From NCBI GenBank assembly GCA_026193555.1, contig JAPHUU010000152.1:1-23518 (forward strand): a stretch of 23,518 bases of DNA. Reading direction: 5' to 3'. The notes beneath the pieces are model-generated. The model had not been told where the DNA came from. It did no database searches and worked only from the letters and a program-made list of their open reading frames with translations. Made by a program: the position numbers and the translations under genes. This document shows positions 22,712 through 23,518 of this stretch, piece by piece (the stretch's first letter is position 1; the number at the start of each line of letters is the position of its first letter). Source of the DNA: Rhodanobacter sp. Its GTDB lineage: Bacteria > Pseudomonadota > Gammaproteobacteria > Xanthomonadales > Rhodanobacteraceae.

Positions 22712-23518
22712 CCACGGAGCGATCATTCCGTTTCGGCCGCGCGCTGCATCTGGTCGGTATCGCCGGCTTCCCGGTTTCGGCAGCGGCAGCGGCAGCGGCA
22801 GCGGACCGAGTGGGCATCATCATGCTCAATGCCGGAATGGTGCATCGCGTGGGGCCATTCCGGCTGCACGTGACGATGGCCCGCCGCCTCAACGCATGTG
22901 GCTATCCGACGCTTCGCTTTGACATGTCATCGGTAGGCGACAGCGGTGCCAGTGCGGAGTCGCAATCGCAGGCGCTGCAGGTTCGCGCCGATGTGGCCGA
23001 TGCCATGGATCTGATGCAGGAACAGGCCGGTTGCACGCGTTTCGTGCTGATCGGCCTGTGTTCCGGTGCACAGAGCGCACATACGGTGGCCTGCACCGAA
23101 CCCCGTGTGGCTGGCGCCGTCTTTCTGGACGGATACGCCTATCGCACGTTCGGCTTCCGCCTGCGACACTATCTGCCGCGATTGTTGAGCCTGCCCCGTT
23201 GGGGCAAATTTCTCGCCCGCCGGTTGCGACCTTCGAAAGGTCGCAGTGCCAACGTTTTCGCCATATGGTTTCCGCCGTTGGCGCAGGCACGTCGTGATCT
23301 GACGGGCATGCTTGATCGCGGACTCACTCTCCGCTTCATTTTCAGCGGCGGCGCGATCCGCTATTTCAACCATCCGCGCCAGCTCCGTGAATGCTATGGC
23401 GATCTGGCCACGCGCCCAAGGATGAGCGTGCGCCAGCTCAAGAATGCCGATCACACCTACGTCCTTGAGGTCGACCGCAAGCTGTTGCTTGATGACATAG
23501 TGGCTTGGCTACAGAGCA
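22708..23518 (+). CDS. Alpha/beta hydrolase, exosortase A-associated hydrolase 1 type (partial, right end cut)
   Basis: The frame is open from ATG 22708 to the window edge (270 codons), so the C-terminus is missing, probably by only a few residues. The fold is clear: VGIIMLNAGMVHRVGPFRLH (about 35-54), LRFDMSSVGDSGAS (about 69-82) and the elbow LIGLCSGA, where C118 occupies the nucleophile position (G-L-C-S-G, as in dienelactone hydrolases). NADHTY near residue 250 supplies the catalytic histidine. Such proteins accompany hydrolase 2 in exosortase A loci. Residues 25-32 are eight alanines encoded by a hexanucleotide repeat. The ATG overlaps the upstream stop (ATGA). Confidence 0.8.
   Translation, partial: MTTERSFRFGRALHLVGIAGFPVSAAAAAAAADRVGIIMLNAGMVHRVGPFRLHVTMARRLNACGYPTLRFDMSSVGDSGASAESQSQALQVRADVADAMDLMQEQAGCTRFVLIGLCSGAQSAHTVACTEPRVAGAVFLDGYAYRTFGFRLRHYLPRLLSLPRWGKFLARRLRPSKGRSANVFAIWFPPLAQARRDLTGMLDRGLTLRFIFSGGAIRYFNHPRQLRECYGDLATRPRMSVRQLKNADHTYVLEVDRKLLLDDIVAWLQS
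22778..22804 (+). repeat. CGGCAG hexanucleotide microsatellite inside the second hydrolase gene
   Basis: Four and a half perfect copies of CGGCAG, encoding alternating GCA and GCG alanine codons (eight Ala). A change in copy number adds or removes two residues and keeps the frame, so it can vary protein length but not switch the gene off. Confidence 0.85.

Noticed and set aside
22778..22804. Hexanucleotide repeat considered as an on/off phase-variation switch
   Set aside because: The unit is six bases, so slippage preserves the reading frame and cannot switch expression off.

Overview
The window is GC-rich, densely coded bacterial DNA. The gene content points to a gammaproteobacterium of the Xanthomonadales (Lysobacterales), most likely near Rhodanobacter, Dyella or Luteibacter. 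The pointers are YadGH-like, RluF and TsaD proteins, an rpsU-yqeY-dnaG block, a SURF1/CtaA/CyoE block and GTAG-type REP hairpins. The taxonomic call is inference from remembered family sequences, not a search. No rRNA, tRNA, CRISPR array, insertion sequence or phage gene was seen.

Layout. (1) 1-1019: the end of a YadG-like ATPase gene and the whole of its YadH-like permease. (2) 1112-1831: rluF, a pseudouridine synthase gene, bracketed 13 bp on each side by two nearly identical REP-pair hairpins. (3) 1931-6070: tsaD, with divergent rpsU, yqeY, a 57-residue DUF1328 gene and dnaG. This is the macromolecular-synthesis locus, but rpoD does not follow dnaG. Promoter, terminator and overlapping hairpin signals separate its genes. 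(4) 6198-7878: a DedA membrane protein and an SBF-like transporter. (5) 7892-11226, minus strand: a magnesium-importing P-type ATPase preceded by about 690 bp holding a good sigma70-like promoter, several hairpins and a small ORF with a strong ribosome binding site, which together look like a regulated leader. (6) 11227-14910: surf1, an SCO-like thioredoxin-fold gene, ctaA and cyoE in one tightly packed minus-strand operon for heme O/heme A synthesis and cytochrome oxidase assembly, plus a divergent DUF2909 gene. The oxidase subunit genes are not here. (7) 15014-17379, minus strand: a TviB-type nucleotide-sugar dehydrogenase and a UDP-uronate 4-epimerase. (8) 17579 to the right edge: an exopolysaccharide export operon of the XrtA (exosortase A)/PEP-CTERM-associated type. 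It contains an outer-membrane export lipoprotein, a polysaccharide co-polymerase, a BY-kinase-like protein, an outer-membrane beta-barrel protein and two alpha/beta hydrolases, the last cut by the window edge.

How the genes fit together. The divergent pair of operons in (7) and (8) shares a roughly 200-bp AT-richer intergenic region with a 20-bp near-perfect palindrome. One side makes activated uronic acid sugars; the other controls chain length and exports the polymer. The most unusual points are a BY-kinase homologue whose Walker A lysine is replaced by serine and which has no C-terminal tyrosine cluster, two adjacent hydrolases with non-serine nucleophile elbows (Arg and Cys), an SCO-like protein with CxxxC but apparently no copper-ligand histidine, and the leader of the magnesium ATPase gene.
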